Shown here piece by piece: positions 17,666-27,713 of a stretch of DNA of 64,000 nucleotides (the first letter of the stretch is position 1; every line of letters starts with the position of its first letter). The position numbers and the translations under genes are program-made. The notes under the pieces were generated by a model, which worked only from the letters and a program-made list of their open reading frames with translations, ran no database searches and was not told the origin of the DNA. The stretch is taken from NCBI GenBank assembly GCA_903907955.1, contig CAIVPZ010000016.1, positions 1-64,000 on the forward strand, written 5' to 3'. This DNA comes from an uncultured Acetobacteraceae bacterium (GTDB lineage: Bacteria; Pseudomonadota; Alphaproteobacteria; Acetobacterales; Acetobacteraceae).

Positions 17666-19702
17666 ATGTCCGAACTTTTCATCGAACTGTTCAGCGAAGA
17701 AATTCCGGCCCGGATGCAGGCGCGGGCCGCCGAGGAGCTTTCCCGGCTGGTCGCCGAGGCGCTGGCGCCGCTCGCCCCGTCCGATATCCGCACCTTCTTC
17801 GGTCCGCGCCGCATCGCCCTGGCGGCGACGGTGGCCCGCGCGGTGGCGGAAAGCCGCAGCAGCGAGCGCGGGCCGCGCCGCAACGCCCCGGAGCAGGCGC
17901 TGGCCGGCTTCCTGCGCAAGCACGGCGCGGCGCGCGCGCAGTTGCGCGAGGAAGGCGATTTCCTTGTCCTAGACCGGGTGGTGCCCGGCATCGCCGCCGC
18001 CGCCCTGATCGCGCGCGAGCTGCCCGGCCTGCTGCGGCGGTTTTCCTGGCCCAAATCGATGCGCTGGGGCGGCACCAGCAGCTTCACCTGGGTTCGCCCG
18101 CTACGCCGCATCCTGTGTATCCTCGACGGCGAAACCGTGCCCTTCGACCTGCGCGACGGCGCCGATAACGGCCACGGCCTGGCCAGCGGCAATCTCACCG
18201 AAGGCCATCGGTTCCTCGCCCCCGCCGCGTTTGCCGTTCACTCCTGCGCCGAATGGCGGGAGGCGCTGCGCGACCGTTTTGTCATTGTCGATGCTGCCGA
18301 GCGCCGGCGGGTCATCTGGGACGGCGTCACCCGCCTCGCCGCCGGGCACGGCCTGACGGTGGTGGACGATCCGGGGCTGCTGGACGAGGTGGCGGGACTG
18401 GTGGAATGGCCGGTGCCGCTGCTGGGTGCCATCGACGCCGCCTACATGGACCTGCCGCCCGAGGTCATGCAGGTGTCGATGCGGGTGAACCAGCGCTACT
18501 TTGCGCTGCGCGATCCGGCGGGCAATGCGGCGCAGTGCTTTGCCTTTGTCGCCAACGTGGTGGCCACGGATGATGGGCGCACCATTATTGCCGGCAATGA
18601 GCGGGTGCTGCGGGCGCGGTTTGCCGATGCACGGCATTTCTGGGACCTGGACCGTGCCGTCCGGCTCGACAGCCGGGTTGCCGCGCTGGACAAGATCACG
18701 TTCCACGCCAAGCTGGGCAGCCAGGGCGCGCGGGTGCAGCGGCTGGTCCGGCTGGCCGGCGCGCTTGCTTTCATCGTCGGTGCCGACCCCGAGCAGGCGC
18801 GACGTGCCGCGCGCCTTTGCAAAGCCGACCTCACCAGCGGCATGGTGGGCGAGTTCCCCGAATTGCAGGGCGTGATGGGCCGCTACTACGCCCTGCACGA
18901 TGGCGAGGACGCCGCCGCTGCCGATGCGATTCGTGACCATTACGCACCCAAGGGCGCCGGCGATGAGGTTCCCACCCACCCGGTGGGCGTTGCCATCGCG
19001 CTGGCCGACAAGCTGGACCAGATCGCGGAATTCTTCCGCATCGGCGAAAAGCCGACCGGCTCCGGCGATCCATACGCCCTCCGCCGGGCTGCGCTGGGTA
19101 TCATCCGGGTCATTCGCGACAACAGGATTCGCCTGGGCCTCGGCGACTTTCTTTCGCGCCACACGAACATTGGCCAAACGGCAGAAATTCTTGCCTTCAT
19201 CGGCGAGCGCCTGCGCGTGCAGTTGCGCGCCGAAGGAGCGCGCCATGATGTGCTGAACGCCATCCTTCCAGGCGAGACCGACTACGACATCGTCCGCCTG
19301 CTCGCCCGCACCGATGCCGTCGCCGCCTTCCTCGCCACTGACGATGGCGCCAACCTGCTCGTCGCCTATCGCCGCGCCGCCAACATTCTCCGCATCGAGG
19401 AAAAGAAGGACGGCCCGCATGACGGCCCGGTGGATACAGCCCTGTTGGGCCAGCCCGAGGAACAAGTCCTCGCAGCCACGCTCGACCGGCTCGAACCAGC
19501 CATCGGGGCGGCGATCCGCGACGAGAAATTCACCGAAGCCATGGCCGATCTTGCCGTCCTGCGCCCGCCGCTCGACGCCTTCTTCGACAAGGTCACGGTA
19601 AACGATCCCGCGCCGGAATTACGCCGCAATCGTCTGCGCCTGCTCGCGCGCGTCCGCGCCGCCATGAATCTGGCGGCTGATTTCTCACGTATCGAAGGTT
19701 GA
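17666..19702 (+). CDS. glyS: Glycyl-tRNA synthetase beta subunit
   Basis: The 678-residue beta subunit starts MSELFIELFSEEIPARMQ, the standard GlyS N-terminus. It contains the HD-like central domain (SWPKSMRWG, EVMQVSMRVNQRYFAL, and later KADLTSGMVGEFPELQGVMG) and ends with a helical anticodon-binding region (FDKVTVNDPAPELRRNRLRLL). It binds tRNA-Gly and is needed for charging by GlyQ. It lies three bases after glyQ and 19 bases before ppdK in the same direction, so all three may share a transcript. Confidence 0.97.
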   Translation: MSELFIELFSEEIPARMQARAAEELSRLVAEALAPLAPSDIRTFFGPRRIALAATVARAVAESRSSERGPRRNAPEQALAGFLRKHGAARAQLREEGDFLVLDRVVPGIAAAALIARELPGLLRRFSWPKSMRWGGTSSFTWVRPLRRILCILDGETVPFDLRDGADNGHGLASGNLTEGHRFLAPAAFAVHSCAEWREALRDRFVIVDAAERRRVIWDGVTRLAAGHGLTVVDDPGLLDEVAGLVEWPVPLLGAIDAAYMDLPPEVMQVSMRVNQRYFALRDPAGNAAQCFAFVANVVATDDGRTIIAGNERVLRARFADARHFWDLDRAVRLDSRVAALDKITFHAKLGSQGARVQRLVRLAGALAFIVGADPEQARRAARLCKADLTSGMVGEFPELQGVMGRYYALHDGEDAAAADAIRDHYAPKGAGDEVPTHPVGVAIALADKLDQIAEFFRIGEKPTGSGDPYALRRAALGIIRVIRDNRIRLGLGDFLSRHTNIGQTAEILAFIGERLRVQLRAEGARHDVLNAILPGETDYDIVRLLARTDAVAAFLATDDGANLLVAYRRAANILRIEEKKDGPHDGPVDTALLGQPEEQVLAATLDRLEPAIGAAIRDEKFTEAMADLAVLRPPLDAFFDKVTVNDPAPELRRNRLRLLARVRAAMNLAADFSRIEG

Positions 19703-19721
19703 ACAGGAGTCCATTCCGGCC

Positions 19722-22391
<2,670 letters not shown>

Positions 22392-22439
22392 GCCGGCTGC
22401 CGTTCCGTCCATTCCGTGCCAAGCTGGAGACCCGTTCGC

Positions 22440-22814
22440 ATGAAATTCTGCATCGCCCTGCTCGCCGCCTTCCTGCTGCTCGCCGGCACCGCCGAGGCGC
22501 AGATCAATCCATTCAAGGGCAACAAGAGCGCCCCGCGCCTCGATGATTCCGACCTGCCGCTGCTGGAGCAGGCCGGGCAGAAGCTGCTCGGCCACGCTGC
22601 GCCGGCCAAGGGCGCCAGGGAGAGCTGGACCAACGACGCCACCGGCAACGCCGGCACGGTGGCTTATGTCGGTCCCACCAGCCGCAGGGTTGGTGGCGTG
22701 ACCTATGCGTGCCGCCGCCTGAAATACAGCGTCACGCTGAAGCTGCGTCCGACCCCCCGCACGACCACGGTCGCCTGGTGCCACCTGCCTGACGGCACCT
22801 GGAAGATGAATTAG
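22440..22814 (+). CDS. Small exported protein of unknown function
   Basis: The 124-residue protein has a clear Sec signal peptide (MKFCIALLAAFLLLAGTAEAQ) and a mature part of about 103 residues. The C-terminal half (ESWTNDATGNAGTVAYVG, then YACRRLKYSVTLK and WCHLPDGTWKMN) resembles the small C-terminal domain of 17-kDa/RT0821-type surface antigens, where two Cys and W-containing strands recur. That resemblance is weak and offered as a guess. The two mature-region Cys could form a disulfide. GGAG lies about 11 bases before the ATG. It starts 48 bp after ppdK and may be read from the same transcript. Confidence 0.72.
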   Translation: MKFCIALLAAFLLLAGTAEAQINPFKGNKSAPRLDDSDLPLLEQAGQKLLGHAAPAKGARESWTNDATGNAGTVAYVGPTSRRVGGVTYACRRLKYSVTLKLRPTPRTTTVAWCHLPDGTWKMN

Positions 22815-22831
22815 CCGGCTTCGCCCTTAAG

Positions 22832-22897
22832 TAATGGGTTCCAAGGGGCCACCGCCCCTTGGCGGGGTCCAGGGGCAGCGCCCCTGGCCTTGCTTCC
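22832..22897. repeat. Dispersed intergenic hairpin repeat, family A copy 3
   Basis: It reads AATGGGTTCCAAGGGGCC, then ACCGCCCCTTGGCGGGGTCC, then AGGGGCAGCGCCCCTGGCC. Arms CCAAGGGGC/GCCCCTTGG and CCAGGGGC/GCCCCTGG are perfect and longer than in copies 1 and 2, with matching changes on both sides, so the stems are conserved. It ends about 20 bases before the MFS gene start. Confidence 0.75.
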
Positions 22898-22916
22898 TTG
22901 CCGACTGAAGGTCCCC

Positions 22917-24119
22917 ATGATCAGCCGAGACACCCGCGTCAACGCCCTGATCGGCACCGGCCATTTCCTGTCGCATTTCTACGTGCTCTGCCTGCCGCCG
23001 ATGTTCCCCTACTGGCAGCGGGCCTTCGGGGTCAGCTACGCGCAGCTTGGCCTGACCGTGGCGCTGATGTCGGGCATTACCGCGCTGCTGCAGACGCCGG
23101 TGGGGTTTCTGGTCGATCGCCATGGCGCCCGCCGCTTCCTGGTCGGCGGCACGCTGGTGATGACGCTGACCATCGCCGGCATGGGGCTGGCGACCGCGTT
23201 CTGGCAGGTGTTGCTGCTCGCCGCCTTGTCCGGGGTCGGCAACTCGGTGATCCACCCGGCCGACTACGCCATCCTGTCCGGTTCGGTGGACCGGACGCGC
23301 ATGGGCCGCTCGTTCGCCCTGCACACCTTCAACGGCAATCTCGGCTTCGCGCTTGGCCCGCCGGTGATCATCGCGCTGTCGAACGCGCTGGGCTGGCGCA
23401 ATGCCCTGATCGTGGCCGGGCTGGTGGGCGTTCCGCTGGTCGCCGCCATCCTGCTGCAGAGCCGCGTCCTGGTTGACCAGGCGAGGCCCGCATTGGCCCG
23501 CGGCGCCCCGGCGCTGTCCGGCCGGCAGGTGCTGATGACGCGCACGATGCTGTTTTTCTTCGCCTTCTTCATGCTCAGCGCGATGGCCGGCGCCGGCATC
23601 CAGGCCTGGGTCATCACCGTGCTGCACCAGGTCAACGGCATGGATCTGGCGGTCGCCTCCTCGGCGCTCACCGGCTACATGATCGGCGCCACCGGCGGCA
23701 CGCTGGTGGGCGGCTACGCGGCCGACCGCATCCGGCGCCACCTGACCTTCGCCGCCGTGCTGACCACGGCTTCGGCCCTGCTGGTGCTGCTGATCGCCGT
23801 TATCCGGCTGCCGGACATGGCGGTGCTGGCGCTGCTGTTCCTGTCCGGTCTGGCGCTCGGCGCCAGCCGCACGCCGCGCGACATGATGCTGAAGGACGCG
23901 GCGCCGCCGGGCCAGATCGGCAAGGTGTTCGGCTTCGTGAGTGCCGGTCTGCCGCTGGGTGCCGCGGTCACGCCGGTGCCGTTCGGCTTCCTGATCGACC
24001 AGGGGCGCCCCGAACTTGTGCTTGTGCTGGTGGCGGCGCTGCTGCTGCTGAGCTTGCTGTTCGCCGGCTCGGCCCGCGGCAGCGCCCTGGCGGCACCGCT
24101 GCCCGCGGCAGCGGAGTAA
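22917..24119 (+). CDS. MFS transporter (fosmidomycin-resistance-like)
   Basis: The 400-residue protein has about 12 hydrophobic segments and the MFS loop motif FLVDRHGARRFLVGG between TM2 and TM3, with a related GGYAADRIRRH in the second half. The N-terminus MISRDTRVNALIGTGHFLSH resembles the Fsr/FsmR subgroup and sugar- or drug-exporter relatives; the substrate is not predictable. The ATG at 22917 was chosen because upstream codons belong to the family A repeat. It is separated from the small exported gene by that repeat and converges with the DUF1150/Hsp20 pair. Confidence 0.9.
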   Translation: MISRDTRVNALIGTGHFLSHFYVLCLPPMFPYWQRAFGVSYAQLGLTVALMSGITALLQTPVGFLVDRHGARRFLVGGTLVMTLTIAGMGLATAFWQVLLLAALSGVGNSVIHPADYAILSGSVDRTRMGRSFALHTFNGNLGFALGPPVIIALSNALGWRNALIVAGLVGVPLVAAILLQSRVLVDQARPALARGAPALSGRQVLMTRTMLFFFAFFMLSAMAGAGIQAWVITVLHQVNGMDLAVASSALTGYMIGATGGTLVGGYAADRIRRHLTFAAVLTTASALLVLLIAVIRLPDMAVLALLFLSGLALGASRTPRDMMLKDAAPPGQIGKVFGFVSAGLPLGAAVTPVPFGFLIDQGRPELVLVLVAALLLLSLLFAGSARGSALAAPLPAAAE

Positions 24120-24129
24120 CCGCCGCCGT

Positions 24130-24381
24130 TCAGTGCACGAGCGAGGCGAGCATCTCCTGCTGGTGCACCGCCGCGATCGCCACCTCGCGGTCGCCGGCCA
24201 CCGCCATCGGGGTGCCGTCGGCGGCGTGGATGGCATAGGCCATGGCGCCGTTCATCATCACCGGCTTGACATAGGCGATCTGCGAAACGCCCAGCCGGGC
24301 GAGCTGCTCAATGGACAGATGGCGAATATCGATTGATTCGGCGGGCGGGCCGCCGGTCCGGTTGGACGAAGGAATGGTCAT
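24130..24381 (-). CDS. DUF1150 family protein
   Basis: The 83-residue protein fits DUF1150: a core LSIEQLARLGVSQIAYVKPV followed by YAIHAADGTPMAVAGDREVA and an Ala-rich helical tail. Function is unknown. In alphaproteobacteria the gene nearly always follows an Hsp20 gene, as here (35-bp gap), which suggests a role in the heat-shock response or in client handling with Hsp20. AGGAG lies upstream of the ATG. It is probably co-transcribed with hsp20. Confidence 0.88.
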   Translation of the reverse strand: MTIPSSNRTGGPPAESIDIRHLSIEQLARLGVSQIAYVKPVMMNGAMAYAIHAADGTPMAVAGDREVAIAAVHQQEMLASLVH

Positions 24382-24416
24382 CTGCGTTCTCCTGGGGCGT
24401 CGGATGCGATGTGCTT

Positions 24417-24869
24417 TCAGCGTTCCGGTCTGCCGTCCACCACCGCCGAGCTGCCGTTCCCCGGCTTGCGGATCTGGATGGTCTTGACCCGCGTCTCCGG
24501 CTGCGGCCGGGCGAGATCGACGTGCAGCAGGCCGTTGTCCAGCCAGGCGCCGCGCACCTCGATGCCTTCCGCGAGGACGAACGCCCGCTGGAACTGCCGC
24601 GCGGCGATGCCCCGGTGCAGGAACACCCGGCCTTGCGAATCATCGGTCTGCCGGCCGCGGATCACCAGCTGGTTGTCTTCCTGGGTGATCTGCAGATCGT
24701 CCATGGTGAACCCTGCCACCGCGAGGGTGATGCGCAGCCCGGTCTGACTCATCTGCTCGATGTTGTAGGGCGGATAGCCGTCCGACGAAGCCTTGGAGGC
24801 CCGCTCGAGCATCTGCTCGAGATGGTCGAAACCGAGAAACAGCGGGGACGCGAACATGCGCGTGGTCAC
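24417..24869 (-). CDS. Small heat-shock protein, Hsp20 family
   Basis: The 150-residue protein has the alpha-crystallin domain (about residues 35-130): YNIEQMSQTGLRITLAVAGF, then DLQITQEDNQLVIRGRQ, then HRGIAARQFQRAFVLAEGIE, then NGLLHVDLARP. It ends in the IQIRK element that mediates oligomer contacts. Hsp20 proteins hold unfolding proteins soluble without ATP. The GTG at 24869 is preceded by AGGAGGAGG at a good distance; an ATG four codons later is the alternative. The leader could form a ROSE-type thermosensor. DUF1150 follows. It is divergent from def. Confidence 0.93.
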   Translation of the reverse strand: MTTRMFASPLFLGFDHLEQMLERASKASSDGYPPYNIEQMSQTGLRITLAVAGFTMDDLQITQEDNQLVIRGRQTDDSQGRVFLHRGIAARQFQRAFVLAEGIEVRGAWLDNGLLHVDLARPQPETRVKTIQIRKPGNGSSAVVDGRPER

Positions 24870-24874
24870 GATGG

Positions 24875-24896
24875 CCTCCTCCTGAGAGCGAAGCGA
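24875..24896 (-). promoter_or_regulatory. Candidate ROSE-like RNA thermometer at the hsp20 ribosome-binding site
   Basis: On the minus strand two copies of TCGCT (TCGCTTCGCT) lie just 5' of AGGAGGAGG. ROSE elements mask the Shine-Dalgarno AGGA with a U(U/C)GCU stretch in the last hairpin. Here the first UCGCU could pair with AGGA around an eight-base loop UCGCUCUC. The match is to a short motif only; folding was not computed. Confidence 0.4.
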
Positions 24897-24931
24897 TGGC
24901 GGGCCCCGGAAGTGGCAACCCGTCGCAACAT

Positions 24932-24963
24932 CATTTTGGCACCCGCACGCAGTGTTGCAAGAG
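24932..24963 (-). promoter_or_regulatory. Candidate sigma-32-type promoter of hsp20
   Basis: On the minus strand CTCTTGCAA (24955-24963) resembles a heat-shock -35 box (CTTGAA). It is followed after about 15 bases by CCAAAATG (24932-24939), a loose match to the CCCCAT-type -10 box. It lies about 60 bases upstream of the hsp20 start. This is a pattern match only. Confidence 0.35.
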
Positions 24964-25008
24964 TGCGCGGACGTTGATCCTGCGGCACCGCGCCGCTACA
25001 TGGGAAGC

Positions 25009-25599
25009 ATGGACGCTGCACCCCTCGCGGTCCCCCCGGCCGCCGCCCTTCAGGTCATCCCCGCTCTGGCCGATCCCGACAGCGCCGAGCTGTTGTCGAT
25101 CCTGGTCGCGCCGAACCCGGTGCTGAAGGCGCGCTGTCGCCCGGTCCAGACCGCCGACACCGAGCAGGTGCGCGCGCTGCTGCCGCGCATGTTCGCCAGC
25201 ATGTACAAGGCGCCCGGCATCGGCCTGGCGGCGCCGCAGGTGGGCGTGCTGCTGCGCCTGTGCATCGTCGACCTGATGGCCGACAACAAGCGCACGCCGA
25301 TCGTGATGATCAACCCCGAGGTGATCGCCGAGAGCGACGATCTTGCCAGCCGCGAGGAAGGCTGCCTGTCGCTGCCTGGCCAGTACGCGCAGGTTGTGCG
25401 TCCCGCCCGGGTGAAGGTGCGGTTTACCGACGAAACCGGCGGCCGGCGCGAACTCGAGGGCGAGGGCCTGCTCGCCGCCTGCCTGCAGCACGAGATCGAC
25501 CACCTCGACGGCGTGCTGTTCGTGGACCACCTGTCCGTGCTCAAGCGCAACATCCTGCTGCGCCGGCTGGCCAAGGACCAGCGGCAGAAAGGGCGGTAG
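25009..25599 (+). CDS. def: Peptide deformylase
   Basis: The 196-residue metalloenzyme removes the formyl group from the N-terminal methionine of new proteins. All three motifs are present: GIGLAAPQVG (motif 1), EGCLSLPG with the metal-binding Cys (motif 2), and QHEIDHLDG with two metal His and the catalytic Glu (motif 3). The N-terminus is about 25 residues longer than in E. coli Def. Starts at 25009 and 25000 are both possible; the first has GGGAA upstream. fmt starts 12 bases after the stop, inside an AGGAGG context, giving the usual def-fmt pair that undoes and makes formyl-Met. Confidence 0.95.
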   Translation: MDAAPLAVPPAAALQVIPALADPDSAELLSILVAPNPVLKARCRPVQTADTEQVRALLPRMFASMYKAPGIGLAAPQVGVLLRLCIVDLMADNKRTPIVMINPEVIAESDDLASREEGCLSLPGQYAQVVRPARVKVRFTDETGGRRELEGEGLLAACLQHEIDHLDGVLFVDHLSVLKRNILLRRLAKDQRQKGR

Positions 25600-25611
25600 G
25601 AGGCGGCACGC

Positions 25612-26517
25612 ATGCGCCTCGCCTACATGGGCAGCCCGGCCTTCGCGGTGCCGGCGCTGCACGCGCTGTACGCGGCCGGGCATGACATCGTGGCGGTGTA
25701 TTGCCAGCCGCCGCGACCCTCCGGGCGCGGCCATGCGGTGCACCCCTGTCCGGTGCACGCGGCGGCCGACGCGCTCGGCCTGCCGGTGCGCACGCCGGCC
25801 CGGCTGCGCCGCAACGAAGCCGAGCACGCCGCCTTCGCCGCACTCGGCCTCGAGGTCGCCGTGGTCTGTGCCTACGGGCTGATCCTGCCCCCGTCCATCC
25901 TCGCCGCGCCGCACCGCGGCTGCCTGAACATCCACGCCAGCCTGCTGCCGCGCTGGCGCGGCGCCGCGCCGATCCAGGCGGCGATCCTGGCCGGCGATGC
26001 CGAAACCGGCGTGACCATCATGCAGGTGGAGGAAGGGCTGGACACCGGCCCCATGCTGCTGCACGAGGCGGTGCCGATCACGCCGGACACCGACGCCGCC
26101 ATGCTGCACGACGCGCTGGCGGCAATCGGCGCCCGCCTCATCCTGCGCGCGCTGGACGAGGTGCGGCCGCCCGTCCCGCAGCCGGCGGAGGGCGCCACCT
26201 ACGCCCCCAAGCTCGCGCGCGAGGACGGCAGGATCGACTGGACGGATACCGCCGTTGCCCTGGACCGGCGGGTGCGGGCACTCAACCCCTGGCCGGGAAC
26301 CTTTTCTGTCCTCGACGGCGAAACGCTGAAAATCCATTCCGCGCAGCCGGAACGCGGCACCGGACCACCGGGCACCGTGCTGGACGATGCCCTTCTCGTG
26401 GCCTGCGGAGAGGGCGCGCTGCGGCTGACGCGGGTGCAGGCGCCGGGGCGGGCGGCCATGGATGCCAAAGCTTTTCTTCGCGGGCGGCCGACGCCGGCCG
26501 GGACGATGCTGGGGTGA
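25612..26517 (+). CDS. fmt: Methionyl-tRNA formyltransferase
   Basis: The 301-residue enzyme transfers formyl from 10-formyl-THF to Met-tRNA for initiation. The formyltransferase domain shows [20 protein letters not shown] with the catalytic Asn and His; [19 protein letters not shown] carries the conserved Asp. The C-terminal OB-like domain (about residues 205-301) binds tRNA. AGGAGG overlaps the end of def. The stop TGA is followed directly by a reversed family A repeat that separates it from truA. Confidence 0.96.
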   Translation: MRLAYMGSPAFAVPALHALYAAGHDIVAVYCQPPRPSGRGHAVHPCPVHAAADALGLPVRTPARLRRNEAEHAAFAALGLEVAVVCAYGLILPPSILAAPHRGCLNIHASLLPRWRGAAPIQAAILAGDAETGVTIMQVEEGLDTGPMLLHEAVPITPDTDAAMLHDALAAIGARLILRALDEVRPPVPQPAEGATYAPKLAREDGRIDWTDTAVALDRRVRALNPWPGTFSVLDGETLKIHSAQPERGTGPPGTVLDDALLVACGEGALRLTRVQAPGRAAMDAKAFLRGRPTPAGTMLG

Positions 26518-26593
26518 GCCGGGGCGTTGCCCCGGACCCCACCAAAGGCTTCGCCCTTGGAACCCACCAGGAGCCGTTGGCCCCTGGACCCCG
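26518..26593. repeat. Dispersed hairpin repeat, family A copy 4 (reversed, between fmt and truA)
   Basis: Arms CCGGGGC-GTT-GCCCCGG and AAGGGC-type stems (AAAGGCTTCGCCCTTGGAA), then GTTGGCCCCTGGACCCC, match the reverse complement of copy 3. This copy lies across the 5' end of the truA reading frame, with no in-frame stop between it and truA. Confidence 0.65.
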
Positions 26594-27362
26594 GAAGACC
26601 CGTTACGCTCTGCTGTTGGAATATGACGGCACCGGCTTTGTCGGCTGGCAAATCCAGGCTGTTGGGCTGTCGCTTCAAGGTATCCTCGAAGCCGCCGCGG
26701 GAAAATTGGCGGGTGGGGCGCACGTGCCCAGCATCGTCGCCGGACGCACCGACGCCGGCGTGCACGCCGAAGGCCAGGTCGCCCAGATCGACCTGCCCAC
26801 CGCCTACCCGCCCGACCGCCTGCGCGACGCGCTCAACTTCCACCTCAAGCCGCATCGGCTGGCAGTGGTGCAGGCCGCCGTGGCGCCGCCGGACTGGAAC
26901 GCCCGCTTTTCCGCCACCGGCCGCGCCTATCGCTACCGCATCCTCAACCGCCGCCCACGGCCGGCGCTGCTGGAAGGACAGGTCTGGCACGTCGAGCGCC
27001 ACCTCGACGAAGCCGCCATGGCGGCGGCGGCATCCAGCCTGCTCGGCCGGCATGATTTTTCCTCGTTCCGCGCCAGTTCCTGCCAGGCGAAAAGCCCGGT
27101 GCGCACCCTCGACCGGCTGGAAATCGCCCGCCACGGCGACCTGCTGGAAATCATCGCTGAAGCGCGCAGCTTCCTGCACCACCAGGTGCGCAACATGGTC
27201 GGCACCTTGAAGCTGGTGGGCGAGGGGGCCTGGCCAGTGCAGCGGGTCGCCGTCGCCCTGGCTGCCCGCAACCGCTCGGCCGCCGGCCCGACCGCGCCGC
27301 CGCAGGGGCTGACCATGACCGCGGTGTGCTATCCCAACGATCCGTTCGGGGGGTGTCGGTAA
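26577..27362 (+). CDS. truA: tRNA pseudouridine(38-40) synthase TruA
   Basis: The enzyme converts uridines 38-40 of the tRNA anticodon stem to pseudouridine. The core begins TRYALLLEYDGTGFVGWQIQ and carries the catalytic Asp in SIVAGRTDAGVHAEGQVAQI; FLHHQVRNMVGTL is the conserved late motif. The start is unclear because a family A repeat occupies the 5' end. TTG at 26577 gives 261 residues, close to the family norm, with AGGAG only three bases upstream. GTG at 26514 overlaps the fmt stop (GTGA) and would give 282 residues with an N-terminus translated from the repeat. No in-frame ATG lies upstream of the conserved N-terminus. It completes def-fmt-truA. Confidence 0.9.
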   Translation: MAPGPRKTRYALLLEYDGTGFVGWQIQAVGLSLQGILEAAAGKLAGGAHVPSIVAGRTDAGVHAEGQVAQIDLPTAYPPDRLRDALNFHLKPHRLAVVQAAVAPPDWNARFSATGRAYRYRILNRRPRPALLEGQVWHVERHLDEAAMAAAASSLLGRHDFSSFRASSCQAKSPVRTLDRLEIARHGDLLEIIAEARSFLHHQVRNMVGTLKLVGEGAWPVQRVAVALAARNRSAAGPTAPPQGLTMTAVCYPNDPFGGCR

Positions 27363-27413
27363 GCGATCCGTGCCACCGGACGTCTGCCAGGCGGCCGGCC
27401 TGTCGCCGGATGC

Positions 27414-27698
27414 TCACGATCGGTGCGACGCGCCTGCGGGGGGCAGATAGAACGGCACGAAGATCAGGACCAGCCCCACCATGACGAGGGTCCAGCCATA
27501 CCTTGCTGCGCGGTCGGGGAAATACCGCGCGATCGCGTCGACCACCCGGGCGAGATTGCGCAGCAGACCCGACCAGGCCTCCACCTTGCCGCCGGCCCTG
27601 ATCCGGCTCTGCACGGCGCTCCAGGCGATCAGGCAGATCCCGACCACGAGAATGATGCAACCCAGAACGAACAATATGACCTGTTCGGCTTCGTTCAT
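27414..27698 (-). CDS. Small two-helix membrane protein next to a CHAT protease
   Basis: The 94-residue protein has two strong hydrophobic segments: residues 6-28 (VILFVLGCIILVVGICLIAW) and about 69-86 (TLVMVGLVLIFVPFYLP). They are joined by a basic, amphipathic loop (AWSGLLRNLARVVDAIARYF). No family was recognised. It starts 15 bp after the CHAT-protease stop, with GGGAG upstream, so the two genes look like an operon. It may be the protease's membrane target or effector; this is inference from pairing only. It may equally be an unrelated small membrane protein. Confidence 0.75.
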   Translation of the reverse strand: MNEAEQVILFVLGCIILVVGICLIAWSAVQSRIRAGGKVEAWSGLLRNLARVVDAIARYFPDRAARYGWTLVMVGLVLIFVPFYLPPAGASHRS

Positions 27699-27713
27699 TG
27701 TCGAGGACTCCCT

